Origin: Oceanobacillus halotolerans
Lineage (GTDB): Bacteria > Bacillota > Bacilli > Bacillales > Amphibacillaceae
Length of the DNA stretch: 64,000 bases
Assembly (NCBI RefSeq): GCF_010993955.1
Contig: NZ_WIXL01000001.1
Coordinates: 401,235-465,234, forward strand
Reading direction: 5' to 3'
The notes below the pieces were generated by a model. That model was given only the letters and a program-made list of their open reading frames with translations. It had not been told where the DNA came from and did no database searches. This document shows positions 9,601 through 16,240 of the stretch, in pieces; within the stretch, counting starts at the first letter, position 1; the number at the start of each line of letters is the position of its first letter. Position numbers and translations under genes: made by a program.

Positions 9601-9713
9601 TATTCGGTCTTGGAATCTCAAGTATCTTCACGCTCCTATTGATTCCAGTCGTCTATACATTATTTGATGATTTAACGAATAAAGTTCTAAGACGTAAGAA
9701 AAAAGAAGCATAA
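6651..9713 (+). CDS. RND-family multidrug/surfactant efflux pump, SwrC-like
   Basis: A 1020-residue AcrB-type transporter. It has twelve membrane helices in two repeats, each with a large extracytoplasmic loop, and starts with the family's VNTSVKRPVGVIMI helix. Helix 4 carries LGLGMMVDSSIVILEHI with the single proton-relay Asp usual in Gram-positive members, and helix 10 carries GIVVNNSIVLVDYIN. B. subtilis SwrC (YerP) exports surfactin and is needed for swarming; a surfactant or antibiotic substrate is inferred here from the TetR-pump arrangement. The TTG start overlaps the preceding stop, with an AGAGGGGA site upstream. A strong terminator follows. Confidence 0.92.
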   Translation: MKLVNTSVKRPVGVIMIVLAVIALGIVSLRGLVVDLFPQIDLPVAVVATTYEDAAPQEVENLVSRPIESSVSSVEGIETVQSQSQSGSSLVLMMFNTDVDLDQALLDVRESIDQVKGFLPERAGEPNVMRFSPEQMPVMWVSLTGKDAAALTELANDQIVPYFERQGGVASVTVEGAKEREIQLELNQASMQQYGVNPQMIIQALNSANQSSSGGAVEKGTQDLQLRVTGEFESIRDIENTIIQTETGATIHVDDVASVEDTYKESSSTTLVNGEPSIVLSIMKKTDGNTVDVANNIKDGMEEIQGDLPSDVNLDVVIDTSEFIELSIDSVVKNILIGGAISIFVLLLFLKSIRATIVIGVSIPIAVISTFTLMYFTGETLNVLTLGGLALGLGMMVDSSIVILEHIFTYRQRGYNLVDSAIKGASELAPAVIASTTTTLVVFLPIVFVGGIASDLFTPLALAVAFSLIAALVVAITLVPMLSSKLLSKALADPEKGRRYWFNRILQRVTNAYKSVLKGVLRFRKTTIFGTIVAIIGSLALIPLIGASFMPAADQGQIEIRVETETGSSLAHTEGIVNQVNEKLTAYDAVIDTDFVSVGGGGFGGSGNSATYTIQLIPSSEREESTSEIVQQIDEDVQNIAGAEITVNSMESGMSMGDPIQVQLNGPEHEVLNELADQVVAQMETVEGIHNPESAADEGVPQLTITIDDEKAASYGVTRDQITGQIQLQFTGQVATQYREDGNEMDVTMLYPENERSTISDLQDMKIQSPTGAVIPLDEVAVFQEMQGPAALMRQNQQAQMNVSSQVVDRDLASVVSDVESALGELSMPEGYSYSIGGQAEDMAESFADLALALVFSIFLVYAVMAIQFENFLFPLIIMFSMPATVIGVMVGLFVTGLPLSIPAFIGIIMLAGIVVNNSIVLVDYINILRDKGMDRYEAILEAGQSRLRPILMTTLTTILAMVPLALALGEGAEMQQPLAVTIIFGLGISSIFTLLLIPVVYTLFDDLTNKVLRRKKKEA

Positions 9714-9715
9714 GA

Positions 9716-9747
9716 TGAGGCTCCCAGTGTTGGCTGGGAGCTTTTAT
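9716..9747 (+). terminator. Terminator of the RND operon
   Basis: CTCCCAG and CTGGGAG form a perfect hairpin with a six-base loop, extended by GAGG/CTTT pairs and followed by TTTTATT. Confidence 0.85.
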
Positions 9748-9898
9748 TGTGCGTGTGGGGGGGTGTCGTCCTGAAGTTTCAAAATTTGCTTTGAAAGTTT
9801 AGCGAGAGCACTTATAGATGCACATATAATCGAGATAATATTAATAATTGAAACGAAATCGGTTCTGGATAAAAAAATCATTTAAAAAAAGGGGAAAG

Positions 9899-10220
9899 TT
9901 AACTGAGACGGCTTGTCGATTTGAAAGTAAGCATGGAAAGAAGGAAAAATTTAATTGAGGCTGCTTTTCAGAGTGAAATTCAGCATGAAAAGAAGAAAGA
10001 TTTAATTGAGGAGGTTTGTCAATGTGAAAATCAGCAAGGAAAGAAGGAAAGGTTAATCGAGACCTCTTTTCAGTGACCAGTTGAGTGAGAGAGGTCGTAA
10101 AAAGTAATAGAGAAGCATTGTCAGTGACTGAATCAGCAAGTGAAGTTGTGAAAAGGTAACAGAGAGGCATTGTCAGTGACTGAATCAGCAAGTGAAGTCA
10201 TAAAAAGGTAACAGAGCACA
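9899..10220. repeat. Degenerate 51-52-bp tandem repeat, seven units
   Basis: A landmark TTAAyTGAG / TAACAGAG recurs at 9899, 9951, 10002, 10053, 10105, 10157 and 10209, that is at steps of 52, 51, 51, 52, 52 and 52. The units share GAAAGAAGGAAA, CTTTTCAGTGA and ATCAGCAAG blocks; the last two units are nearly identical and the first ones are diverged. A reading frame on the minus strand is a by-product of the repeat. The rest of 9748-10463 holds no gene, only one isolated AACTCGTGC copy at 10295. Confidence 0.75.
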
Positions 10221-10463
10221 CCTATGCCTTAATTCAACAAGCAAGAAAGTAAATCCAACAAGAGACACATCAACTTTTTTGTGAGTGCACCAGAAACTCG
10301 TGCACCACGTGCCTCAAGCACCCCCACCCAACCCTATACAACCCCCCACCAAATAATGGTATAATAAGATAAATGATTATGTGGAAAGGAATTTCACGTA
10401 AAATAGACGCATACGATGAATCATGTTTCGTTATACGTTTATACAAAAATGGAGGTGAAAAGG

Positions 10464-10784
10464 ATGTCGGCTTCACGGGTTTTAAAATGGGTGACAGGTG
10501 GATTAGAGGCACTGCTTGGTATTCCAATTTTGGGTGGATCCATCGTAGTAGGATTTTATTGGACGCCGTTAGGTATTATGTTAGTTTTACATATTGTTAC
10601 ATTAATTTTAACGACAAAGGATGAAGGCAAAATAACAGGTAGTATTCTCGGTATTGTCACGTCTTGTATTGGATGGATTCCATTTGTAGGTTGGATATTA
10701 CACATTTTATCAGCTATTTTCCTAATGTTAAATGCTGCTTCGCCTGATAATAAATCAAAGGAAAATATTGTCATATCGGAATAA
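10464..10784 (+). CDS. Small multi-pass membrane protein of unknown function
   Basis: About 106 residues with three to four hydrophobic segments: LEALLGIPILGGSIVVGFYW, a helix around IMLVLHIVTLIL, one around ILGIVTSCIGWIPFVGW and one around ILHILSAIFLML. The tail is short and hydrophilic. The frame extends upstream to 10416, but GGAGGTG at 10451 points to the ATG at 10464. It resembles small DUF4064-like membrane proteins of Bacillaceae in general architecture; I do not assign a family firmly. It stands alone and converges on the ThrE-type genes, with a terminator between. Confidence 0.7.
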   Translation: MSASRVLKWVTGGLEALLGIPILGGSIVVGFYWTPLGIMLVLHIVTLILTTKDEGKITGSILGIVTSCIGWIPFVGWILHILSAIFLMLNAASPDNKSKENIVISE

Positions 10785-10790
10785 CGCGAA

Positions 10791-10832
10791 AGCACACGAT
10801 GCTATCATACCTGATGATGATCGTGTGTTTTT
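10791..10832. terminator. Terminator between convergent genes
   Basis: CACACGAT and ATCGTGTG form the base of a longer interrupted hairpin, followed by TTTTT on the plus strand. Confidence 0.75.
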
Positions 10833-10839
10833 CTACAAC

Positions 10840-11286
10840 TTACCGTCCTTGCACCTTCCAAACTATTTTTCGGATCACCTGATTGGCTACCTCTGAAAAC
10901 ATTAATCCAATCGCAATCCCACCAGCGAGTAACATGACTTTTGCTGATAATTGGACAGCGGTAAAATAGTCATTTTCCACAAAGTGACGCATGGCATCAT
11001 AGGCGATTCCACCTGGGACAAGTGGGATAATTCCAGATACATTAAAAATAATAATTGGCGTCTTAAAAACTCTTGATGCAATTTGACTAAGGACAGCCAC
11101 AAGCATTGCACCAAAAATGGTTGCTGGCACGACATCCATTCCCGCATCTACTAACATGTAATATAAAATCCAACCAAACATCCCTATCAGTCCGCATTGG
11201 ATCAAGGATTGGCGTGGTGCATTAAACAGGATACCAAACCCTGCAGCGGCAATAAAACTTGTTATCAGTTGTTCTATGATTGTCAT
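10840..11286 (-). CDS. ThrE-type threonine/serine exporter, small subunit (YjjB-like)
   Basis: A 148-residue membrane protein with about five helices matching the C-terminal half of ThrE exporters (DUF3815 / ThrE_2). Visible features are the GFGILFNAPR start, TIFGAMLVAVLSQIASRVFK and the conserved PIIIFNVSGIIPLVPGGIAY loop. Family members work with a DUF1212 partner, encoded just upstream in the same direction (42 bases apart). Together they should export threonine, serine or related small metabolites across the cytoplasmic membrane. The split into two genes replaces the single fused ThrE of corynebacteria. Confidence 0.88.
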   Translation of the reverse strand: MTIIEQLITSFIAAAGFGILFNAPRQSLIQCGLIGMFGWILYYMLVDAGMDVVPATIFGAMLVAVLSQIASRVFKTPIIIFNVSGIIPLVPGGIAYDAMRHFVENDYFTAVQLSAKVMLLAGGIAIGLMFSEVANQVIRKIVWKVQGR

Positions 11287-11328
11287 TGTTTAATCTCCTT
11301 CCCAGATAAACTTACCGCTCCACTTACG

Positions 11329-12072
11329 TTAAAATATACCAAATACAACGGCAACCCCAGCACCAATGGCAAAAGCGGTTAAAATGGCTTCCACTCCTTT
11401 CGAAACCCCAGCAACCAAATGACCAGCCATTAAATCTCTCACAGCATTGGTGATATGAAGACCAGGGACAAGCGGCATCACCGCACCAATGATAATTTTA
11501 TTCAAACTTGCACCAAAACCGTAGTAGATAAACAGAAACGCACTAACTCCGATAATAAAAGACGCGAAAAACTCCGCAATAAATCCAGTATCCACTAAAC
11601 GCGCGAAGGCAAGCATTCCCGCAAATCCAAGTCCACCTGCAATACAGGCTGGGATAAAATCAGGCCATGTTCCTCCAAACATAATGGTGAAACTGCCACT
11701 AACAAACGTTGCCGCTATAATCTGTATCCATCCTGGAAACGACAAGGACGCTTTATCGACATCTTGGAGTCGCATCAGTGCTTCATCTAAGCTAAGCTCT
11801 CCAGCTGTTACGTTTCGAGAAATCGTATTGACCTCATCGATTTTATGTAAATCAGTGGCACGCTTAGATATGCGCATAAAGTTTGTGGCTTCTGCACTAT
11901 CAGGAGAAAAATTAATACCTGTGGGCGTTGCATAACTTTGTGCATTTTCCAGACCAAACGCATGAGCGATTCGACTCATCGTATCCTCTACTCGATAGGT
12001 TTCTGCCCCACTTTTTAACATGATTTTCCCTGCAAGCATACAAACCTTTGCAATCATCGTACTATTTTCCAT
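11329..12072 (-). CDS. ThrE-type threonine/serine exporter, large subunit (DUF1212, YjjP-like)
   Basis: A 247-residue protein with a soluble N-terminal domain of about 110 residues followed by five membrane helices. The conserved N-terminal pattern is visible: LAGKIMLKSGAETYRVEDTM, ATPTGINFS and the ISRNV region. So are the membrane segments ending MPLVPGLHITNAVRDLMAGH. This is the first gene of the two-gene exporter operon. Its ATG is preceded by AAGTAGGTGG. Substrate assignment follows the family, not this sequence. Confidence 0.9.
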   Translation of the reverse strand: MENSTMIAKVCMLAGKIMLKSGAETYRVEDTMSRIAHAFGLENAQSYATPTGINFSPDSAEATNFMRISKRATDLHKIDEVNTISRNVTAGELSLDEALMRLQDVDKASLSFPGWIQIIAATFVSGSFTIMFGGTWPDFIPACIAGGLGFAGMLAFARLVDTGFIAEFFASFIIGVSAFLFIYYGFGASLNKIIIGAVMPLVPGLHITNAVRDLMAGHLVAGVSKGVEAILTAFAIGAGVAVVFGIF

Positions 12073-12124
12073 ATGTCCACCTACTTTCGATTCTCATACT
12101 TATTATAATGCAAACAGCTTGCAC

Positions 12125-12162
12125 AAAAAAAGTGCTTCTATCGATGGTAGAAGCACTTTTCT
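12125..12162. terminator. Strong hairpin terminator
   Basis: AAAAGTGCTTCTA and TAGAAGCACTTTT form a 13-bp stem with a seven-base loop and U-rich flanks on both strands. It lies between the c-like gene (minus strand, ending at 12301) and the exporter genes (minus strand), so it probably stops read-through into them. Confidence 0.75.
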
Positions 12163-12238
12163 ATGCACCTTAGGAAAGTATAAAATTTTAGCCAAGAAGT
12201 GGACTCGACGTAGCTAAACTTTTAACGTTCCAAGTATA

Positions 12239-12286
12239 AGAAAAACTAGCACCTTCGCTAAAAGACGAGCGAATGCGAGTTTTTCT
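12239..12286 (-). terminator. Terminator of the c-like membrane protein gene
   Basis: On the minus strand AGAAAAACTCGCATTCGCT pairs with AGCGAAGGTGCTAGTTTTTC, a long stem with a short loop and a terminal T run. It lies 15 bases after the gene's stop. Confidence 0.6.
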
Positions 12287-12300
12287 AATAATTCATTCCA

Positions 12301-12705
12301 TTATGGTGCCATCATGAACAGGCCTACAAGCGATATAATGGGTATAGCGTTTACGAGAACCAAGCTAATCAATGAAAAGTTCGTAACGATACCCTTTGTT
12401 TCATCGTTAGTTCCGACACTACGTTGCAGAAAAATAAAAAATGCTGCAAATGCCATTAACACAATAATAATGAGTCCTGGGAGATACAATTCTTCCATCG
12501 TCCCGACTGGTGTCATCGTGATGAGTCCATATACAATTAACAAAATAGGGATGGTCTCACTAATGGCTACACCAATAAAAAGATTAGTCCTTGCTTTTTC
12601 TACTTTTTCTGGATTTTCTTTAATCCGCTCTAAATTCACTTTGACGATTGCTAAAATAGGAATGACAGCAAGAACTGCCGCTAATACAAAAATAGTGGTA
12701 CTCAC
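12301..12705 (-). CDS. Duplicated ATP-synthase-c-like membrane protein
   Basis: A 134-residue protein with four membrane helices. The first hairpin has the F-type c-subunit pattern: a polar loop (RIKENPEKVEKART) followed by NLFIGVAISETIPILLIV, where the Glu in ISETIPI occupies the place of the proton-binding carboxylate. The second hairpin repeats the layout, but its last helix reads ISLVLVNAIPIISLVG, with Asn where the Glu would be. The glycine-rich first helix of real c subunits is missing. It is far from any ATP synthase operon. The function is unknown; a role in ion handling is only a guess. The start is a GTG (ORF limit 12705). Confidence 0.65.
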   Translation of the reverse strand: MSTTIFVLAAVLAVIPILAIVKVNLERIKENPEKVEKARTNLFIGVAISETIPILLIVYGLITMTPVGTMEELYLPGLIIIVLMAFAAFFIFLQRSVGTNDETKGIVTNFSLISLVLVNAIPIISLVGLFMMAP

Positions 12706-12773
12706 TTTTCACGTACTCCTCTCCACTCATTTTCCTTTAGTGTACTATAACGAAGCCACCTGTCAATCGGACA

Positions 12774-13502
12774 TTACGCTTGAATTGCTTCTGTTAAACG
12801 TCTTTTCCAATCAAGGAATTCAGCTGATAGTAATAGTTCTTCACTTCGCGGCCTTGCAAAAGGGATTGTAAATGTTGCTTTAATAATAGCTGGATTTGCC
12901 GATAATATAATAATTTTATCAGATAAAAATAACGCCTCGTCGATATTGTGCGTAATAAATAACACAGATCGTTCGTATTCCTCCCAAATGGATAACAGCC
13001 ATTTTTGCATATCCAGACGGGTAAATTCATCCAGTGCAGAAAATGGTTCATCTAACAACAGTAATGACTGTGGACTAAGCAATGCTCGGATAAACGCCGC
13101 ACGCTGCTTCATCCCGCCAGACAGCTGGTTTGGATAGGCATGCACGACATCACCGAGTCCTGCTTTTTCAAGCATCATCATAGCTCTCTCTGTATCTTTT
13201 TCCCCTTGTAATTCTTGTCCTAAAAGTACGTTGTCCAACACCGTTCGCCATGGAAAAAGAGAAGACTGTTGTGGCATGTAACTAATATGACCAGTTTGAT
13301 TGGTAATAACTTGATCATCTAGCACGATGTCACCATGATCTGGTTTGAGTAGTCCACCAATCAAGTGGAAAATCGTACTTTTCCCACTACCAGAGGGTCC
13401 AATCAGGGAAACAAATTCTCCCGCATTCACGGAAAAGGATATGTCATCAAGGACTTGTTTAGTATCAAATGACTTTGAAATGGTTTGGATCTCTAGTGTC
13501 AT
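12774..13502 (-). CDS. thiZ: ABC transporter ATP-binding protein, thiamine-precursor type (ThiZ-like)
   Basis: ATPase subunit of a nitrate/sulfonate/thiamine-precursor-type importer. Visible motifs are Walker A GPSGSGKST, the Q-loop region YMPQQSSLFPW, signature LSGGMKQR, Walker B LLLLDEPFSALD and the switch His in VLFITHNIDEAL. The frame is open to 13526, but AAAGGAG points to the ATG at 13502, whose ATGA overlaps the stop of the permease gene. About 242 residues. It is the last gene of the riboswitch-controlled operon. The symbol follows the thiXYZ naming for hydroxymethyl-pyrimidine or formylaminopyrimidine uptake, inferred from context. Confidence 0.88.
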   Translation of the reverse strand: MTLEIQTISKSFDTKQVLDDISFSVNAGEFVSLIGPSGSGKSTIFHLIGGLLKPDHGDIVLDDQVITNQTGHISYMPQQSSLFPWRTVLDNVLLGQELQGEKDTERAMMMLEKAGLGDVVHAYPNQLSGGMKQRAAFIRALLSPQSLLLLDEPFSALDEFTRLDMQKWLLSIWEEYERSVLFITHNIDEALFLSDKIIILSANPAIIKATFTIPFARPRSEELLLSAEFLDWKRRLTEAIQA

Positions 13503-14263
13503 CCCTCTTCTCCTTTCTGTTGCCAACGGATGAGAAACTTTTCGAGTAATTGGATTACCCCGAAAAAGGTAAGACTAATGACCATAACAATGAAGATTGC
13601 GACAAATACACTCGCTGTTTTGTAAGATGACGTAGCTATTGTCATAAATACGCCGATCCCTTCCTGTGCGCCTAGCCATTCCGAGATAACGGCTGCCATC
13701 ACACTATAGGTAGCAGCAATTTTTAATCCAGAAAATACGGATGGCAGTGCATTTGGCAGTTCCAATTTCCAAAATAGCTGTGATTTGGTTGCACCCATCA
13801 TTTTCATATAATGGAACAATTCCCGATTCGTTTGTTGAAACCCACTTAAGGCGGATACGGCAATTGGGAAAAAGCATGCCAATGTAATAATGATGAATTT
13901 AGGTAAAGCACCGAACCCGAACCAAATAACTAACAAAGGTGCTAAAACGATAACTGGCATATTTTGCGACAAAATGAGAAATGGGTAAAACGTTTCACGC
14001 ACCCGTGGCATAAGGTGCAAGATCGTTGCAATCACAAGTCCGACTGTTGTGCCAATAAGAAAACCAAAGACCGCTAATTGTAAGGTGGCAAAAAAGTGTG
14101 GCCAAAAGCGGTCCATCACATTTTGTGCCTCGATTACGATATCAGATGGTGCTGGGAGCAGCCACGTTTCAATCGAAAAAACCTGAGTTGCCAGTTGCCA
14201 AATGACTAGAAAGAGAAGAATGGCAACGAGCGGTCGCCATCCTTTTTGGATCAGTTTCTTCAT
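13499..14263 (-). CDS. thiX: ABC transporter permease, thiamine-precursor type (ThiX-like)
   Basis: A 254-residue BPD_transp_1 permease with six membrane helices. The conserved cytoplasmic EAA loop reads HYMKMMGATKSQLFWKLELP, followed by the PSVFSGLKIAATYSVM segment and EWLGAQEGIG, typical of the SsuC/TauC/ThiX group. Its start overlaps the preceding gene by four bases (ATGA) and its stop overlaps the ATPase gene, so the operon is tightly coupled. Substrate specificity comes from the binding protein and the TPP riboswitch. Confidence 0.9.
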   Translation of the reverse strand: MKKLIQKGWRPLVAILLFLVIWQLATQVFSIETWLLPAPSDIVIEAQNVMDRFWPHFFATLQLAVFGFLIGTTVGLVIATILHLMPRVRETFYPFLILSQNMPVIVLAPLLVIWFGFGALPKFIIITLACFFPIAVSALSGFQQTNRELFHYMKMMGATKSQLFWKLELPNALPSVFSGLKIAATYSVMAAVISEWLGAQEGIGVFMTIATSSYKTASVFVAIFIVMVISLTFFGVIQLLEKFLIRWQQKGEEG

Positions 14264-14550
14264 TGGTATTTCTCCGTTAACGTATCCATTGTAATGCCTG
14301 CTGGCTGATACAAGATTTTTACCTGTGATATAACATTACTTGCTCCCATGGCAACCATTTTCTCATTCATTTGTTGGATCACAGTAAGAAGCTCCGACAA
14401 ATCGCCTTCCATTGTTGTCTCCAGCGAATGTACTTCATAGGTAACCGATGCTGCATCAATTTCCGCAATTGCTTCATCGACAAAGTGATAGACATCGTTT
14501 GGGTTTTCAGTTTTCGGGATGATCTGCACACTAACTAATGCATTGGCCAT
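14260..14550 (-). CDS. Thiamine-binding protein, MTH1187/YkoF family
   Basis: A 96-residue soluble protein of the MTH1187/YkoF (thiamine-binding) family, resembling B. subtilis YqgV. The ferredoxin-like fold pattern is visible: VSVQIIPKTENPNDVYHFVD, a second strand with VTYEVHSLETTMEG and a helix with LLTVIQQMNEKMVAMGASNV. Members bind thiamine or its pyrimidine in the cytoplasm. Its place inside a TPP-controlled transporter operon supports that role. The stop overlaps the permease start. A 190-bp gap containing a repeat fragment separates it from the binding-protein gene upstream. Confidence 0.85.
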   Translation of the reverse strand: MANALVSVQIIPKTENPNDVYHFVDEAIAEIDAASVTYEVHSLETTMEGDLSELLTVIQQMNEKMVAMGASNVISQVKILYQPAGITMDTLTEKYQ

Positions 14551-14582
14551 GTTCCGACCTCCTTGTTTTCGACTTTTTTCCT

Positions 14583-14715
14583 AAGCTATTATCTAAAGAC
14601 AGTTCTTTTTCAAATATGCATCTTACGGAATGGCTTTTTTCTAATAGATTGTTGCCTTCAGGTATAAAACGTCAAGCATATAAGATGTATTATGCGCAAT
14701 AGTTTTAACATGTTT
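14583..14715. repeat. Solo end of the palindromic element inside the thi operon
   Basis: The segment around TTTTTTCTAATAGATTGTTGCC, then AAAACGTCAAGCATATAAGATGTATTATGCGCAATAG, closely matches the left end of the element at 41108 (which reads AAAACGTCTTGCATATAAGATG). Only one end is present. It lies between the binding-protein gene and the rest of the operon, apparently without breaking a gene. Confidence 0.6.
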
Positions 14716-14739
14716 CCTTACAACAAAAGCACTTTTTCC

Positions 14740-15747
14740 CTATTCATTACTTGGTAAAAATTCATTGGTAAATGCTCGATCCACGTCTATTGGTTCTTCA
14801 ATCAATTCATTTTCCACCATCCAGTCAGAGAAGTCTTCCCAACGATCCTGTTCCTGGATGCCCCATGATTCTGCATCATCTTGATAACGTGGAGAAAGCC
14901 ATTCTTGACTATTTTTGACTAACTCAGGATCTAAATCAGGCTCTGCTTCGATTAAAATGGATGCAGCATCTTCTGGATTATCAATCGCATATTCATAACC
15001 TTTTGCTGCAGCATGAACGAACGCTTCAACGAGTTCTGGATCCTCATCTACCATTTCTTCATTCGTTGCTAGAATTGGTGTATAGTAATCTAGTTTTTCG
15101 GAAAAGTCAGCAAGATAGACCATATTTAAGTCAACTCCGCGTAACTCTGCCTCAATCCCAGTCCAGCCATAGTATACAAGCGAAAAGTCAACATCCCGTT
15201 CTACTGCTGTGAAAAAGTCGGTATCCCCAATCGTAATAAAGTCTACTTCGTTAATATCTGCACCATTTTGTTCCATGATTGTTCCCATCATTGCCTCTTC
15301 TAGATCACTACCATTTCCACCGTAAATGCGACCTTCGAAATCTGCTGGAGAAGTGAGTCCTTTGTCCACTGGAGAAGCATAGCCTGCTGTATTGTGCTGT
15401 AACACGGCCGCAACGGAAACGAGTGGTAATCCTTCTGCACGTGCCATTGTCAATCCTTCTTGATAGCTTATACCAAAGTCTGCATTGCCAGATGCGATTA
15501 ATTGATTTGCACCAGCTTCACCAGGTAGCATGATTTCAACATCTAGTCCTTGTTCTTCAAAATATCCTTGTTCTTTGGCGACATAAATGCCAGTATGATT
15601 GGTATTTGGTGTCCAGTCCAACACAAATGATACAGGGGTTAGTTCATCATCCCCAGAATTCTCCGACGTTTCGGGTTCGTCCTCGCCACAAGCTGCCATG
15701 GTGAAGACAAGTAGTGTAAAGATCATTCCGTTAAAAAGTTTTCGCAT
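14740..15747 (-). CDS. thiY: ABC transporter substrate-binding lipoprotein, NMT1/THI5 type (ThiY-like)
   Basis: A 335-residue extracytoplasmic binding protein. The signal peptide ends in the lipobox TMAAC (Cys20). The mature part starts with the NMT1/THI5 pattern VSFVLDWTPNTNHTGIYVAK and continues with EQGYFEEQGLDVEIM and ISYQEGLTMARAEGLPLV, characteristic of pyrimidine-precursor binding proteins. The TPP riboswitch 200 bases upstream supports a thiamine-precursor ligand such as formylaminopyrimidine or hydroxymethylpyrimidine. It is the first gene of the operon and the most highly expressed component would be expected from this position. Confidence 0.92.
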   Translation of the reverse strand: MRKLFNGMIFTLLVFTMAACGEDEPETSENSGDDELTPVSFVLDWTPNTNHTGIYVAKEQGYFEEQGLDVEIMLPGEAGANQLIASGNADFGISYQEGLTMARAEGLPLVSVAAVLQHNTAGYASPVDKGLTSPADFEGRIYGGNGSDLEEAMMGTIMEQNGADINEVDFITIGDTDFFTAVERDVDFSLVYYGWTGIEAELRGVDLNMVYLADFSEKLDYYTPILATNEEMVDEDPELVEAFVHAAAKGYEYAIDNPEDAASILIEAEPDLDPELVKNSQEWLSPRYQDDAESWGIQEQDRWEDFSDWMVENELIEEPIDVDRAFTNEFLPSNE

Positions 15748-15885
15748 AATAGTTCCTCCTTGTGATTATGAAAAAGTGTGGTGGTAAAGGCAGGAGGGAC
15801 ATAGATTTACGGCGGTGAAAAAGGCTGTTATGTATGAAAGCGTTGAGGATTTCTGACGCATTTCGCCTAAGAGATCTAGACCAAT

Positions 15886-15921
15886 AAAAAATGCGCCAAA
15901 GGGAAGTCCTTTAGCGCATTG
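15886..15921 (-). terminator. Riboswitch-linked terminator
   Basis: On the minus strand AATGCGCTAAAGG pairs with CCTTTGGCGCATT, then TTTTTATT. It lies between the TPP aptamer and the thiY start, and so is the likely expression platform. Confidence 0.85.
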
Positions 15922-15954
15922 GATGCTTACATAAACATGATCCATGCCGAAAAA

Positions 15955-16052
15955 TTGACGATGTTCCCTCCGCTGGTACCAACCAGATCAGGTTCTAAGG
16001 GTCCGCATCTAACGGATGCAATCTCAGCTAGCTATACTAGCTCCCCTACATG
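15955..16052 (-). promoter_or_regulatory. TPP (THI-box) riboswitch
   Basis: On the minus strand the conserved aptamer blocks appear in order: GGGGAGC, then CTGAGATTGCA, GCGGACCCTTAGAACCTGAT, CTGGTT and CAGCGGAGGGAA. These are the canonical thiamine-pyrophosphate sensor elements (CUGAGA and ACCUGAUCUGG). With the following terminator it should switch off the transporter operon when thiamine pyrophosphate is plentiful. Confidence 0.95.
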
Positions 16053-16240
16053 TGTATACATTTTTTGTAACGCGTTACAGAGATAGTATGCCATAGAATA
16101 TGAGAATATGCAATGGGATTGATGTTAGTCATATAGAATTAGGTTTGAAGTCATATAATATCTATTCCCTGAGTACATCTTTTTCTATATACTTAGTATG
16201 TGCGTGTGTTACATTTTATGGATAGATTTGGAGGATGACA

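Noticed and set aside
9841-10191. 116-codon frame on the minus strand behind the RND operon
   Set aside because: It lies wholly in the 52-bp tandem repeat, mirrors its period and has no ribosome binding site.
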